DNA from: Leptidea sinapis
Lineage: Eukaryota; Arthropoda; Insecta; Lepidoptera; Pieridae
Direction of reading: 5' to 3'
Length of the DNA stretch: 64,000 nt
Assembly (NCBI RefSeq): GCF_905404315.1
Contig: NC_066304.1
Coordinates: 9,238,001-9,302,000 of the forward strand
The position numbers were made by a program, and so were the translations under genes. Under the pieces are notes generated by a model. It ran no database searches. It was not told the DNA's origin and saw only the letters and a list, made by a program, of their open reading frames with translations. Positions 1 to 12,500 of the stretch are shown piece after piece (within the stretch, counting starts at the first letter, position 1; each line of letters starts with the position of its first letter).

Positions 1-2496
1 TTGCTGAAATCATAATTTTGTGCGGCGGCCATCTTGGATTTGAAAAATAACCACCAAATCGTTCTCTGCACCCTCGAGAACCTCGGGTACGATATCAATA
101 TTACTAAAATCATACTTTTGAGCGGCGGCCATCTTGGATTTGAAAACTGACCACAAAATCTTTCTCTGCACCTTCGAGAATCTCGGGTACGATATCCATA
201 TTGCTGAAATCATAATTTTGTGCGGCGGCCATCTTGGATTTGAAAAATGATCACAAAATCGTTCTCTTTACCCTCGAGAACCTCGGGTACGATATCCATA
301 TTGCTGAAATCATAATTTTGTGCGGCGGCCCTCTTGGATTTGAAATATGATCACAAAATTGTTCTCAGCACCCTCGAGAACCTGGGTTACGATACCCATA
401 ATGTAGTTATCATACTTTTGAGCGGCGGCCATCTTGGATTTGAAAACTGACCACAAAATCTTTCTCTGCACCCTCGAGAACCTCGGGTACGATATCCATA
501 TTGCTGAAATCATAATTTTGTGCAGCGGCAATCTAGGATTTGAATAATGATCACAAAATCGTTCTCAGCACCCTCGAAAAACTCTGATACGATACCCATA
601 ATCTAGTCATCATACTTTTGAGCGGCGGCCATCTCGGATTTAAAAATGATACCAAAATTGTTTTCTTCACCCTCGAGAAATTCGGACACGATATCCATTT
701 TGCTGAATACATATTTTTGTGCGGCGGCCATCTTGGATTTGAAAAATTATCTCAAAATTGTTCTCAGCACCCTCGAGAACCTGGGTTACGATACCCATAA
801 TGTAGTTATCATACTTTTGAGCGAAGGCCATCTTGGATTGGAAAAATGATCACAAAATCGTTCTTAGCACCCTCGAGAACCTGGGATACGATACCCATAT
901 TGTAGTTATCATACTTTTGAGCGGCGGCCATCTTGGATTTGAAAACTGACCACAAAATCTTTCTCTGCACCCTCGAGAACCTCGGGTACGATATCCATAT
1001 TGCTGAAATCATAATTTTGTGCGGATGCAATCTAGGATTTGAATAATGATCACAAAATTGTTCTCAGCACCCTCGAGAACCTCTGATACGATACCCATAA
1101 TGAAGTTATCATACTTTTGAGCGGCGGCCATCTTGGATTTGAAAAATGATCACAAAATCGTTCTCTGCACCCTCGAGAATCTCGGGTACGATATCCATAC
1201 TGCTGAAATCATAATTTTGTGCGGCGGCCATCTTGGATTTGAAAAATGATCACAAACTTGTTCTCAGCACCCTCGAGAACCTGGGTTACGATGCCCATAA
1301 TATAGTTATCATACTTTTGAGCGGCGGCCATCTTGGATTTGAAAACTGACCACAAAATCTTTCTCTGCACCTTCGAGAATCTCGGGTATGATATCCATAT
1401 TGCTGAAATCATAATTTTGTGCGGCGGCCATCTTGGATTTGAAAAATTATCACTAAATCGTTCTCTGTATCCTAGAGAACCTCGGGTACGATATCCATAT
1501 TGCTAAAATCATAATTTTGTGCGGCGGCCATCTTGGATTTGAAAACTGATCATAGAATCGTTCTCAGCATCCTCAAGAACCTCTGATACGATATCCATAA
1601 TGTAGTTATCATTCTTTTGAGCGGCGGCCATCTTGGATTTAAAAATGATCCCAAAATTGTTTTCTGCACTCTCGAGAACCTCGGATACGATACCCATAAT
1701 ATAGTTATCATACTTTTGAGCGGCGGCCATCTTGGATTTAAAAACTGACCACAAAATCGTTCTCAGCACCCTCGATTCTGGGATACGATACCCATAATGT
1801 AGTTATCATACTTTTGAGCGGCGGCCATCTTGGATTTGAAAACTGACCACAAAATCTTTCTCCGCACCCTCGAGAACCTCGGGTACGATATCCATATTGC
1901 TGAAATCATAATTTTGTGCGGCGGCAATCTAGGATTTGAATAATGATCACAAAATTGTTCTCAGCACCCTCGAGAACCTCTGATACGATACCCATAATGT
2001 AGTTATCATACTTTTGAGCGGCGGCCATCTTGGATTTGAAAAATGATCACAAAATCGTTCTCTGCACCCTCGAGAATCTCGGGTACGATATCCATACTGC
2101 TGAAATCATAATTTTGTGCGGCGGCCATCTTGGATTTGAAAAATGATCACAAACTTGTTCTCAGCACCCTCGAGAACCTGGGTTACGATGCCCATAATAT
2201 AGTTATCATACTTTTGAGCGGCGGCCATCTTGGATTTGAAAACTGACCACAAAATCTTTCTCTGCACCTTCGAGAATCTCGGGTACGATATCCATATTGC
2301 TGAAATCATAATTTTGTGCGGCGGCCATCTTGGATTTGAAAAATAATCACCAAATCGTTCTCTGCACCCTCGAGAACCTCGGGTACGATATCCATATTGC
2401 TAAATTCATAATTTTGTGCGGCGGCCATCTTGGATTTGAAAAATGATCACAAAATTGTTCTCAGCACCCTCGAAAACCTCGGGTACGATATCCATA
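1..2496. repeat. Array segment 1: mixed monomers with an 897 bp repeat
   Basis: About 25 monomers. Roughly 870-1,445 and 1,765-2,342 are copies 897 bp apart; both carry the rare cacaaacttg variant (about 1,252 and 2,149). The odd length fits nine monomers minus one base in a 99 bp monomer (about 1,640) and two bases lost in a damaged tail near 1,773 (ctcgattctggg in place of ctcgagaacctggg). About 1,210-1,725 also matches 9,206-9,721 (offset 7,996), including the unusual catcctc and gatcacagaat-like variants. Scattered private substitutions make this segment look older or less homogenised than 37-43 kb. No gene is seen. Confidence 0.8.
172..188 (+). promoter_or_regulatory. CENP-B-box-like word in class B tails (example)
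   Basis: The CENP-B box core is NTTCGNNNNANNCGGGN. Here the 17 bases read cttcgagaatctcgggt: TTCG and CGGG are present at exactly the required spacing and only the central A is replaced by t, so eight of nine fixed positions agree. The commoner tail with cctcgagaacctcggg agrees at seven. The resemblance could be chance in a repeat; function is not shown. Confidence 0.3.
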
Positions 2497-5400
2497 CTGC
2501 TGAAATCATAATTTTGTGCGACGGCCATCTTGGATTTGAAAAATGATCACAAAATTGTTCTCAGCACCCTCGAGAACCTGGGTTACGATACCCATAATAT
2601 AGTTATCATACTTTTGAGCGGCGGCCATCTTGGATTTAAAAACTGACCACAAAATCTTTCTCTGCACCTTCGAGAACCTCGGGTACGAAACCCATAATGT
2701 AGTTATCATACTTTTGAGCGGCGGCCATCTTGGATTTGAAAAATGATCACAAAATCGTTCTCTGCACCCTCGAGAACCTCGGGTACGATATCCATACTGC
2801 TGAAATCATAATATTGTGCGACGGCCATCTTGGATTTGAAAAATGAGCACAAAATTGTTCTCAGCACCCTCGAGAACCTCGGGTACGATATCCATATTGC
2901 TAAAATCATAATTTTGTGCGGCGGCCATCTTGGATTTGAAAAATGATCACAAAATTGTTCTCAGCACCCTCGAGAACCTCGGGTACGATATCCATACTGC
3001 TGAAATCATAATTTTGTGCGGCGGCCATCTTGGATTTGAAAAATGATCACAAAATTGTTCTCAGCACCCTCGAGAATCTGGGTTACGATACCCATAATGT
3101 AGTTATCATACTTTTGAGCGGCGGCCATCTTGGATTTGAAAACTGACCACAAAATCTTTCTCTGCACCCTCGAGAACCTCGGGTACGATACCCATAATGT
3201 AGTTATCATACTTTTGAGCGGCGGCCATCTTGGATTTGAAAAATGATCACAAAATCGTTCTCTGCACCCTCGAGAACCTCGGGTACGATATCCATATTGC
3301 TAAAATCATACTTTTGAGCTGCGGCCATCTTGGATTTGAAAAATGATCACATAATCGTTCTCTGCACCCTCGAGAACCTCGGACACGACATCCATATTGC
3401 TGAAATCATAATTTTGTGCGGCGGCCATCTTGGATTTGAAAAATGATCACAAAATTGTTCACAGCATCCTCGAGAACCTGGGTTACGATACCCATAATGT
3501 AGTTATCATACTTTTGAGCGGCGGCCATCTTGGATTTGAAAACTGACCACAAAATCTTTCTCTGCACCCTCGAGAACCTCGGGTACGATACCCATAATGT
3601 AGTTATCATACTTTTGAGCGGCGGCCATCTTGGATTTGAAAAATGATCACAAAATCGTTCTCTGTACCCTCGAGAACCTCGGACACGATATCCATATTGC
3701 TGAAATCATAATTTTGTGCGGCGGCCATCTTGGATTTGAAAAATGATCACAAAATTGTTCTCAGCACCCTCGAGAACCTCGGGTACGATATCCATACTGC
3801 TGAAATTATAATTTTGTGCGGCGGCCATCTTGGATTTGAAAAATGATCACAAAATCGTTCTCAGCACCCTCGAGAACCTTTGATACGATACCCATAATGT
3901 AGTTATCATACTTTTGAGCGGCAGCCATCTTGGATTTGAAAAATGATCACAAAATCGTTCTCTGCACCCTCGAGAACCTCGGGTACGATACCCATACTGT
4001 AGTTATCATACTTTTGAGCGGCGGCCATCTTGGATTTGAAAACTGACCACAAAATTGTTCTCAGCACCCTCGAGAACCTCGGGTACGATACCCATAATGT
4101 AGTTATCATACTTTTGAGCGGCGGCCATCTTGGATTTGAAAAATGATCACAAAATCGTTCTCTGTACCCTCGAGAACCTCGGACACGATATCCATATTGC
4201 TGAAATCATAATTTTGTGCGGCGGCCATTTTGGATTTGAAAAATGATCACAAAATTGTTCTCAGCACCCTCGAGAACCTCGGGTACGATATCCATACTGC
4301 TGAAATTATAATTTTGTGCGGCGGCCATCTTGGATTTGAAAAATGATCACAAAATCGTTCTCAGCACCCTCGAGAACCTTTGATACGATACCCATAATGT
4401 AGTTATCATACTTTTGAGCGGCAGCCATCTTGGATTTGAAAAATGATTACAAAATCGTTCTCTGCACCCTCGAGAACCTCTGATACGATACCCATAATGT
4501 AGTTATCATACTTTTGAGCGGCGGCCATCTTGGATTTGAAAACTGACCACAAAATCTTTCTCTGCACCTTCGAGAACCTCGGGTACGATACGCATAATGT
4601 AGTTAACATACTTTTGAGCGGCGGCCATCTTGGATTTGAAAAATGATCACAAAATCCTTCTCTGCACCCTCGAGAACCTCGGGTACGATATCCATACTGC
4701 TGAAATCATAATTTTGTGCGACGGCCATCTTGGGTTTGAAAAATGATCACAAAATTGTTCTCAGCACCCTCGAGAACCTCGGGTACGATATCCATATTGC
4801 TAAAATCATAATTTTGTGCGGCGGCCATCTTGGATTTGAAAAATGATCACAAAATTGTTCTCAGCACCCTCGAGGAAACTCGGGTACGATATCCATACTG
4901 CTGAAATCATAATTTTGTGCGGCGGCCATCTTGGATTTGAAAAATGATCACAAAATTGTTCTCAGCACCCTCGAGAACCTGGGTTACGATACCCATAATG
5001 TAGTTATCATACTTTTGAGCGGCGGCCATCTTGGATTTGAAAACTGACCACAAAATCTTTCTCTGCACCCTCGAGAACCTCGGGTACGATACCCATAATG
5101 TAGTTATCATACTTTTGAGCTGCGGCCATCTTGGATTTGAAAAATGATCACATAATCGTTCTCTGCACCCTCGAGAACCTCGGACACGATATCCATATTG
5201 CTGAAATCATAATTTTGTGCGGCGGCCATCTTGGATTTGAAAAATGATCACAAAATCGTTCTCAGCACCCTCGAGAACCTCTGATACGATACCCATAATG
5301 TAGTTATCATACTTTTGAGCGGCGGCCATCTTGGATTTGAAAACTGACCACAAAATCTTTCTCTGCACCCTCGAGAACCTCGGGTACGATACCCATAATG

Positions 5401-5797
5401 TAGTTATCATACTTTTGAGCGGCGGCCATCTTGGATTTGAAAAATGATCACAAAATCGTTCTCTGTACCCTCGAGAACCTCGGACACGATATCCATATTG
5501 CTGAAATCATAATTTTGTGCGGCGGCCATCTTGGATTTGAAAAATGATCACAAAATTGTTCTCAGCACCCTCGAGAACCTCGGGTACGATATCCATACTG
5601 CTGAAATTATAATTTTGTGCGGCGGCCATCTTGGATTTGAAAAATGATCACAAAATCGTTCTCAGCACCCTCGAGAACCTTTGATACGATACCCATAATG
5701 TAGTTATCATACTTTTGAGCGGCAGCCATCTTGGATTTGAAAAATGATCACAAAATCGTTCTCTGCACCCTCGAGAACCTCTGATACGATGCCCATA
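2497..5797. repeat. Array segment 2: 400/500 bp higher-order repeat block
   Basis: Monomer starts fall at x97 up to the one-base insertion near 4,874 (cgaggaaactc) and at x98 afterwards. A five-monomer unit is clear at 3,597-4,096 and 4,097-4,596: E with tctgtaccct and cctcggacac, an N monomer, an N monomer with gctgaaattata and acctttgatac, a G monomer with gcggcagcc, then a B monomer. The same unit restarts at 5,398 and is cut short by a D monomer at 5,798. Consecutive G heads occur where a B tail reads gatacccata instead of gatatccata. No gene is seen. Confidence 0.82.
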
Positions 5798-8700
5798 ATC
5801 TAGTCATCATACTTTTGAGCGGCGGCCATCTCGGATTTTTAAATTATCCCAAAATTGTTTTCTTCACCCTCGAAAACCTTGGACACGATATCCATATTGC
5901 TGAAATCATAATTTTGTGCGGCGGCCATCTTGGATTTGAAAAATGATCACAAAATTATTCTCAGCACCCTCGAGAACCTGGGTTACGATATCCATTTTGT
6001 AGTTATCATTCTTTTGAGCGGCGGCCATCTTGGATTTGAAAACTGTCCAGAAAATCTTTCTCTGCACCCTCGAGAACCTCGGGTACGATATCCATATTGC
6101 TGAAATCATAATTTTGTGCGGCGGCAATCTTGGATTTGAAAAATGATCACAAAATCGTTCTCAGCACCCTCGAGAACCTCTGATACGATACCCATAATGT
6201 AGTTATCATACTTTTGAGCGGCAGCCATCTTGGATTTGAAAAATGATCACAAAATCGTTCTCTGCACCCTCGAGAACCTCGGGTTCGATATCCATATTGC
6301 TGAAATCATAATTTTGTGCGGCGGCCATCTTGGATTTGAAAAATGATCACAAAATTGTTCTCAGCACCCTCGAGAACCTGGGTTACGATACCCATAATGT
6401 AGTTATCATACTTTTGAGCAGCGGCCATCTTGGATTTGAAAACTGACCACATAATCTTTCTCTGCACCCTCGAGAACCTAGGGTACGATATCCATATTGC
6501 TGAAATCATAATTTTGTGCGGCGGCAATCTAGGATTTGAATAATGATCACAAAATCGTTCTCTGCACGCTCGAGAACCTCGGGTACGATATCCATACTGC
6601 TGAAATCATAATTTTGTGCGACGGCCATCTTGGATTTGAAAAATGATCAAAAAATTGTTCTCAGCACCCTCGAGAACCTCGGGTACGATATCCATACTGC
6701 TGAAATCATAATTTTGTGCGACGGCCATCTTGGATTTGAAAAATGATCACAAAATTGTTCTCAGCATCCTCGAGAACCTGGGTTACGATACCCATAATAT
6801 AGTTATCATACTTTTGAGCGGCGGCCATCTTGGATTTAAAAACTGACCACAAAATCTTTCTCTGCACCTTCGAGAATCTCGGGTACGATATCCATACTGC
6901 TGAAATCATAATTTTGTGCGACGGCCATCTTGGATTTGAAAAATGATCACAAAATCGTTATCAGCACCCTCGAGAATCTGCGATAAGATACCCATAATGT
7001 AGTTATCATACTTTTGAGCGGCGGCCATCTTGGATTTGAAAACTGTCCACAAAATCATTCTCTGCACGCTCGAGAACCTCGGGTACGATATCCATATTGC
7101 TGAAATCATAATTTTGTGCGGCGGCACTCTAGGATTTGAATAATGATCACAAAATCGATCTCAGCACCCTCGAGAACTTCTGATACGATACCCATAATCT
7201 AGTCATCATACTTTTGAGCGGCGGCCATCTCGGATTTTAAAATGATCCCAAAATTGTTTTCTTCACACTCGAGAACCTCGGACACGATATCCATATTGCT
7301 GAAATCATAATTTTATGCGGCGGCCATCTTGGATTTGAAAAATGATCACAAAATTGTTCTCAGCACCCTCGAGAACCTGGGTTACGATACCCATAATGTA
7401 GTTATCATTCTTTTGAGCGGCGGCCATCTTGGATTTGAAAACTGTCCAGAAAATCATTCTCTGCACCCTCGAGAACCTCGGGTACGATATCCATATTGCT
7501 GAAATCATAATTTTGAGCGGCGGCCATCTTGGATTTGGAAAATGATCACAAAATCGTTCTCAGCACCCTCGAAAACCTCTGATACGATACCCATAATCAA
7601 GTCATCATACTTTTGAGCGGCGGCCATCTCGGATTTGAAAAATGATCACAAAATTGTTCTCAGCACCCTCGAGAACCTGGGTTACGATACCCATAATATA
7701 GTTATCATACTTTTGAGCGGCGGCCATCTTGGATTTAAAAACTGACCACAAAATCTTTCTCTGCACCTTCGAGAACCTCGGGTACGATACCCATAATGTA
7801 GTTATCATACTTTTGAGCGGCGGCCATCTTGGATTTGAAAAATGATCACAAAATCGTTCTCTGCACCCTCGAGAACCTCGGGTACGATATCCATACTGCT
7901 GAAATAATAATTTTGTGCGACGGCCATCTTGGATTTGAAAAATGATCACAAAATTGTTCTCAGCACCCTCGAGAACCTCGGGTTCGATATCCATATTGCT
8001 AAAATCATAATTTTGTGCGGCGGCCATCTTGGATTTGAAAAATGATCACAAAATTGTTCTCAGCACCCTCGAGAACCTCTGATACGATACCCATAATGTA
8101 GTTATCATACTTTTGAGCGGCAGCCATCTTGGATTTGAAAAATGATCACAAAATCGTTCTCTGCACCCTCGAGAACCTCTGATACGACACCCATAATGTA
8201 GTTATCATACTTTTGAGCGGCGGCCATCTTGGATTTGAAAACTGACCACAAAATCTTTCTCTGCACCCTCGAGAACCTCGGGTACGATATCCATATTGCT
8301 GAAATCATAATTTTGTGCGGCGGCCATCTTGGATTTGAAAAATGATCACAAAATTGTTCTCAGCACCCTCGAGAACCTGGGTTACGATACCCATAATGTA
8401 GTTATCATTCTTTTGAGCGGCGGCCATCTTGGATTTTAAAACTGTCCAGGAAATCTTTCTCTGCACCCTCGAGAACCTCGGGTACGATATCCATATTGCT
8501 GAAATCATAATTTTGTGCGGCGGCCATCTTGGATTTGAAAAATGATCACAAAATCGTTCTCAGCACCCTCGAGAACCTCTGATACGATACCCATAATGTA
8601 GTTATCATACTTTTGAGCGACAGCCATCTTGGATTTGAAAAATGATCACAAAATCGTTCTATGCACCCTCGAGAACCTCGGGTACGATATCCATATTGCT

Positions 8701-11700
8701 GAAATCATAATTTTGTGCGGCGGCCATCTTGGATTTGAAAAATGATCACAAAATTGTTCTCAGCACCCTCGAGAACCTGGGTTACGATACCCATAATGTA
8801 GTTATCATACTTTTGAGCGGCGGCCATCTTGGATTTGAAAACTGACCACAAAATGTTTCTCTGCACCCTCGAGAACCTCGGGTACGATATCCATACTGCT
8901 GAAATCATAATTTTGTGCGACGGCCATCTTGGATTTGAAAAATGATCACAAAATTGTTCTCAGCACCCTCGAGAACCTCGGGTACGATATCCATACTGCT
9001 GAAATCATAATTTTGTGCGACGGCCACCTTGGATTTGAAAAATGATCACAAAATTGTTCTCAGCACCCTCGAGAACCTGGGTTACGATACCCATAATACA
9101 GTTATCATACTTTTGAGCGGCGGCCATCTTGGATTTAAAAACTGACTACAAAATCTTTCTCTGCACCTTCGAGAATCTCAGGTATGATATCCATACTGCT
9201 GAAATCATAATTTTGTGCGACGGCCATCTTGGATTTGAAAAATGATCACAAAATTGTTCTCAGCACCCACGAGAACCTGGGTTACGATACCCATAATATA
9301 GTTATCATACTTTTGAGCGGCGGCCATCTTGTATTTGAAAACTGACCACAAAATCTTTCTCTGCACCTTCGAGAATCTCGGGTACGATATCCATATTGCT
9401 GAAACCATAATTTTGTGCAGCGGCCATCTTGGATTTGAAAAATTATCACTAAATCGTTCTCTGCACCCTAGAGAACCTCGGGTACGATATCCATATTGCT
9501 AAAATCATAATTTTGTGCGGCGGCCATCTTGGATTTGAAAACTGATCACAGAATCGTTCTCAGCATCCTCGAGAACCTCTGATACGATATCCATAATGTA
9601 GTTATCATACTTTTGAGCGGCGGCCATCTTTGATTTAAAAATGATCCCAAAATTGTTTTCTGCACTCTCGAGAACCTCGGATACGATACCCATAATGTAG
9701 TTATCATAATTTTGTGCGGCGGACATCTTGGATTAGAAAAATGATCACAAAATCGTTATCAGCACCCTCGAGAATCTGGCATAAGATACCCATAATGTAG
9801 TTATCATACGTTTGAGCGGCGGCCATCTTGGATTTGAAAACTGTCCACAAAATCTTTCTCTGCACGCTCGAGAACCTCGGGTACGATATCCATATTGCTG
9901 AAATCATAATTTTGTGCGGCGGCAATCTAGGATTTGAATAATGATCACAAAATCGATCTCAGCACCCTCGAGAACCTCTGATACGATACCCATAATCTAG
10001 TCATCATACTTTTGAGCGGCGGGCATCTCGGATTTTAAAATGATCCCAAAATTGTTTTCTTCACCCTCGAGAACCTCGGACACGATATCCATATTGCTGA
10101 AATCATAATTTTATGCGGCGGCCATCTTGGATTTGAAAAATGATCACAAAATTGTTCTCAGCACCCTCGAGAACCTGGGTTACGATACCCATAATGTAGC
10201 TATCATTCTTTTGAGCGGCGGCCATCTTGGATTTGAAAACTGTCCAGATAATCTTTCTCTGCACCCACGAGAACCTCGGGTACGATATCCATATTGCTGA
10301 AATCATAATTCTGAGCGGCGGCCATCTTGGATTAGAAAAATGATCACAAAATCGTTCTCAGCACCCTCGAGAACCTCTGATACGATACCCATAATGTAGT
10401 TATCATACTTTTGAGGGGCGGCCATCTTGGATTTGAAAAATGATCACAAAATCGTTCTCTGCACCCTCGAGAACCTCGGGTACGATATCCATATTGCTGA
10501 AATCATAATTTTGTGCGGCGGCCATCTTGGATTTGAAAAATGATCACAAAATTGTTCTCAGCACCCTCGAGAACCTGGGTTACGATACCCATAATGTAGT
10601 TATCATACTTTTGAGCGGCGGCCATCTTGGATTTGAAAACTGACCACAAAATCTTTCTATGCACCCTCGAGAACCTCGGGTTCGATATCCATATTGCTGA
10701 AATCATAATTTTGTGCGGCGGCAATCTAGGATTTGAATAATGATCACAAAATCATTCTCTACACCCTCGAGAACCTCGGGTACGTTATCCATACTGCTGA
10801 AATCATAAATATGTGCGGCGGCCATCTTGGATTTGAAAAATGATCACAAAATTGTTCTCAGCACCCTCGAGAACCTGGGTTACGATACCCATAATATAGT
10901 TATCATACTTTTGAGCGGCGGCCATCTTGGATTTGAAAACTGACCACAAAATCTTTCTCTGCACCTTTGAGAATCTCGGGTAAGATATCCATATTGCTGA
11001 AATCATAATTTTGTGCGGCGGCCATCTTGGATTTGAAAAATGATCACAAAATCGTTCTCAGCACCCTCGAGAACCTCTGATACGATACCCATAATGTAGT
11101 TATCATACTTTTGAGCGGCGGCCATCTGGGATTTGAAAACTGACCACAAAATCTTTCTCTGCACCTTTGAGAATCTCGGGTAAGATATCCATATTGCTGA
11201 AATGATAATTTTGTGCGGCGGCCATCTTGGATTTGAAAAATTATCACAAAATCGTTCTCAGCACCCTCGAGAACCTCTGATACGATACCCATAATGTAGT
11301 TATCATACTTTTGAGCGGCGGCCATCTGGGATTTAAAAATGATCCCAAAATTGTTTTCTGCACCCTCGAGAACCTCGGACACGATATCCACATTGGTGAA
11401 AACATAATTTTGTGTGGCGGCCATCTTGGATTAGAAAAATGATCACAAAGTCGTTCTCAGCACCCTCGAGAACCTCTGATACGATACCCATAATGTAGTT
11501 ATCATACTTTTGAGCGGCGGCCATCTTGGATTTGAAAAATGATCACAAAATCGTTCTCTGCACCCTCGAGAACCTCGGGTACGATATCCATATTGCTGAA
11601 ATAATAATTTTGTGCGGCGGCAATCTTGGATTTGAAAAATGATCACAAAATTGTTCTCAGCACCCTCGAGAACCTGGGTTACGATACCCATAATGTAGTT

Positions 11701-12500
11701 ATCATACTTTTGAGCGGCGGCCATCTTGGATTTGAAAACTGACCACAAAATCTTTCTCTGCACCCTCGAGGAGCTCGGGTACGATATCCATATTGCTGAA
11801 ATCATAATTTTTTGCGGCGGCCATCATGGATTTGAAAAATGATCACCAAATCGTTCTCTGCACCCTCGAGAACCTCTGATACGATACCCATAATGTAGTT
11901 ATCATACTTTTGAGCGGCGGCCATCTTGGATTGGAAAAATGATCACAAAATCGTTCTCAGCACCCTCGAGAACCTGGGATACGATACCCATAATGTAGTT
12001 ATCATACTTTTGAGCGGCGGCCATCTTGGATTTGAAAACTGTCCACAAAATATTTCTCTGCACCCTCGAGAACCTCGGGTACGATATCCATATTGCTGAA
12101 ATCATAATTTTGTGCGGCGGCCATCTTGGATTTGAAAAATGATCACAAAATCGTTCTCAGCACCCTCGAGAACCTCTGATACGATACCCATAATGTAGTT
12201 ATCATACTTTTGAGCGGCGGCCATCTTGGATTTGAAAAATGATCACAAAATCGTTCTCTGCACCCTCGAGAACCTCGGGTACGATAACCATACTGCTGAA
12301 ATCATAATTTTGTGCGGCGGCCATCTTGGATTTGAAAAATGATCACAAAATTGTTCTCAGCACCCTCGAGAACCTGGGTTACGATACCCATAATATAGTT
12401 ATCATACTTTTGAGCGGCGGCCAACTTGGATTTGAAAACTGACCACAAAATCTTTCTCTGCACCCTCGAGAACCTCGGGTACGATATCCATATTGCTGCA
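5798..12500. repeat. Array segment 3: A-B-C-D/E tetramers with a 2.8 kb repeat
   Basis: Tetramers of about 400 bp dominate. About 6,905-7,590 and 9,703-10,388 are copies 2,798 bp apart, sharing the rare cgttatcagc and ctgcgataag/ctggcataag region and the ttttatgcgg head. About 11,040-12,170 is an early copy of a block that reappears at about 22,430, 29,626 and 31,625, with shared markers ccatctggga, cctttgagaatctcgggtaa and tttgtgtggc. About 10,440-11,000 shares rare variants (tctatgcaccc, tcataaatatgtg) with about 46,620-47,780. No gene is seen. Confidence 0.8.
9690..9715. other. Chimeric G/N head junction
   Basis: atgtagttatcat continues as aattttgtgcggcgg, joining the left half of a G head to the right half of an N head. 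The switch is in the shared atcata word, the same place as in the 24,291 junction. The same chimeric head occurs at about 49,770-49,795 and 56,997-57,022, which are copies of each other. Confidence 0.8.

Noticed and set aside
7605..8027. Longest minus-strand frame (140 residues)
   Set aside because: It spans about four monomers and passes between phases only because private substitutions remove the usual stops. Its residues repeat those of the shorter frames.
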